Positions 63,712 to 64,000 of a stretch of DNA of 64,000 nt are shown piece after piece (within the stretch, counting starts at the first letter, position 1; every line of letters begins with the position of its first letter). Under the pieces are notes generated by a model, which ran no database searches, was not told where the DNA came from, and was given only the letters and a program-made list of their open reading frames with translations. The DNA comes from Cichorium intybus (Eukaryota; Streptophyta; Magnoliopsida; Asterales; Asteraceae), in NCBI GenBank assembly GCA_023525715.1, contig CM042012.1, forward strand, positions 41,056,028 through 41,120,027. Reading direction: 5' to 3'. A program made the translations under genes and the position numbers.

Positions 63712-64000
63712 ATGATAGGTGTATAATTATACACCTTTTTATATGTTTATTTACCGCATTCAACATCGTTTATTGCCTTTAAAACGTGCTATACGCATGT
63801 TTTCGGTCTAATGCGTTCATTTTGGAGCAAAAGCCATTTGTTTGCATAAAATGGTATGTTTTGCAGGCATAAAAAATATGGACCACCATACAATGTCAAA
63901 AGGAAGCCTCACACCAAGTTTCAAGAAAATCGGACAAGAGACGGAAGATTTAGCCCCGAAAAATCCCTGTTAAGAAGCACGAGTCGTGCTCCTTTATAGA
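63712..64000 (+). mobile_element. Left end of another LTR, cut by the window edge
   Basis: Begins TGATAGGTGTATAATTATAC and contains a perfect 20-bp palindrome at 63717-63736. The layout resembles gypsy LTR starts in plants. The partner LTR and internal region lie outside the window, so this is provisional. Confidence 0.35.

Overview
The window is plant nuclear DNA, very probably from a eudicot. It has a DREB1/CBF-type AP2 gene, Ty1-copia elements primed by initiator tRNA-Met, a CACTA element, Harbinger-like and other MITEs, a tRNA-derived SINE, and long (AT)n arrays in AT-rich DNA. The TE flavour (TGTAACGCCCC-type LTR ends, TA-embedded MITEs) reminds me of Asteraceae, but that is only an impression. 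Nearly everything outside the one gene is transposable-element DNA or its remains.

Layout. 1-6000: AT-rich intergenic DNA with MITE-like pieces and a cluster of CACATGTG palindromes. 6030-6728 (minus): an intact, single-exon DREB1/CBF transcription factor with its TATA box and CGCG motifs upstream; it is the only convincing host gene. 8519-10128: a repeat-rich element embedded between (TA)n arrays. 10200-13435 and 31736-32849: decayed retroelement that hosts the later insertions.

13441-31730 is a nested stack. Element C is a minus-strand Ty1-copia relative with a gag-like ORF and no visible pol (TSD GGAAC). A 1.46-kb solo LTR, D (TSD CATTC), sits inside its gag. A plus-strand copia, A, sits in its 3' region. 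A is LTR-internal-LTR followed by a truncated second internal region, and its polyprotein has one stop codon and a damaged integrase zinc finger.

32855-40480: element B, a complete Ty1-copia with an uninterrupted 1343-residue Gag-Pol, two 770-bp LTRs with no difference seen by eye, and a perfect TSD (GTACT). B and C share LTR, leader and 3' untranslated sequences, so B is a plausible autonomous helper of C.

40500-64000: a gypsy protease fragment, LTR remnants, a possible MULE fragment, (AT)n arrays, a Harbinger MITE (TSD TTA), a second MITE inside a TA array, a SINE, a kilobase-scale AT-rich foldback, a non-autonomous CACTA element (53081-57526) with a long-TIR element nested in it, a short LTR retroelement keeping only the start of gag (60947-62279), and two gypsy-like LTR pieces at the right edge.

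Most interesting: two independent families of repeated hairpins whose loops are invariant while the stems change in a compensated way. One is a five-member array in solo LTR D (29189-29349). The other is in the B/C leaders (34427, 34508, 30189, 30108) and once in C's 3' region (25683). That pattern suggests selection on structure and points to an RNA or DNA structural element not explained by any coding feature. Two different LTRs also carry clusters of CGCG(G/A)CGCG motifs just upstream of their TATA boxes.
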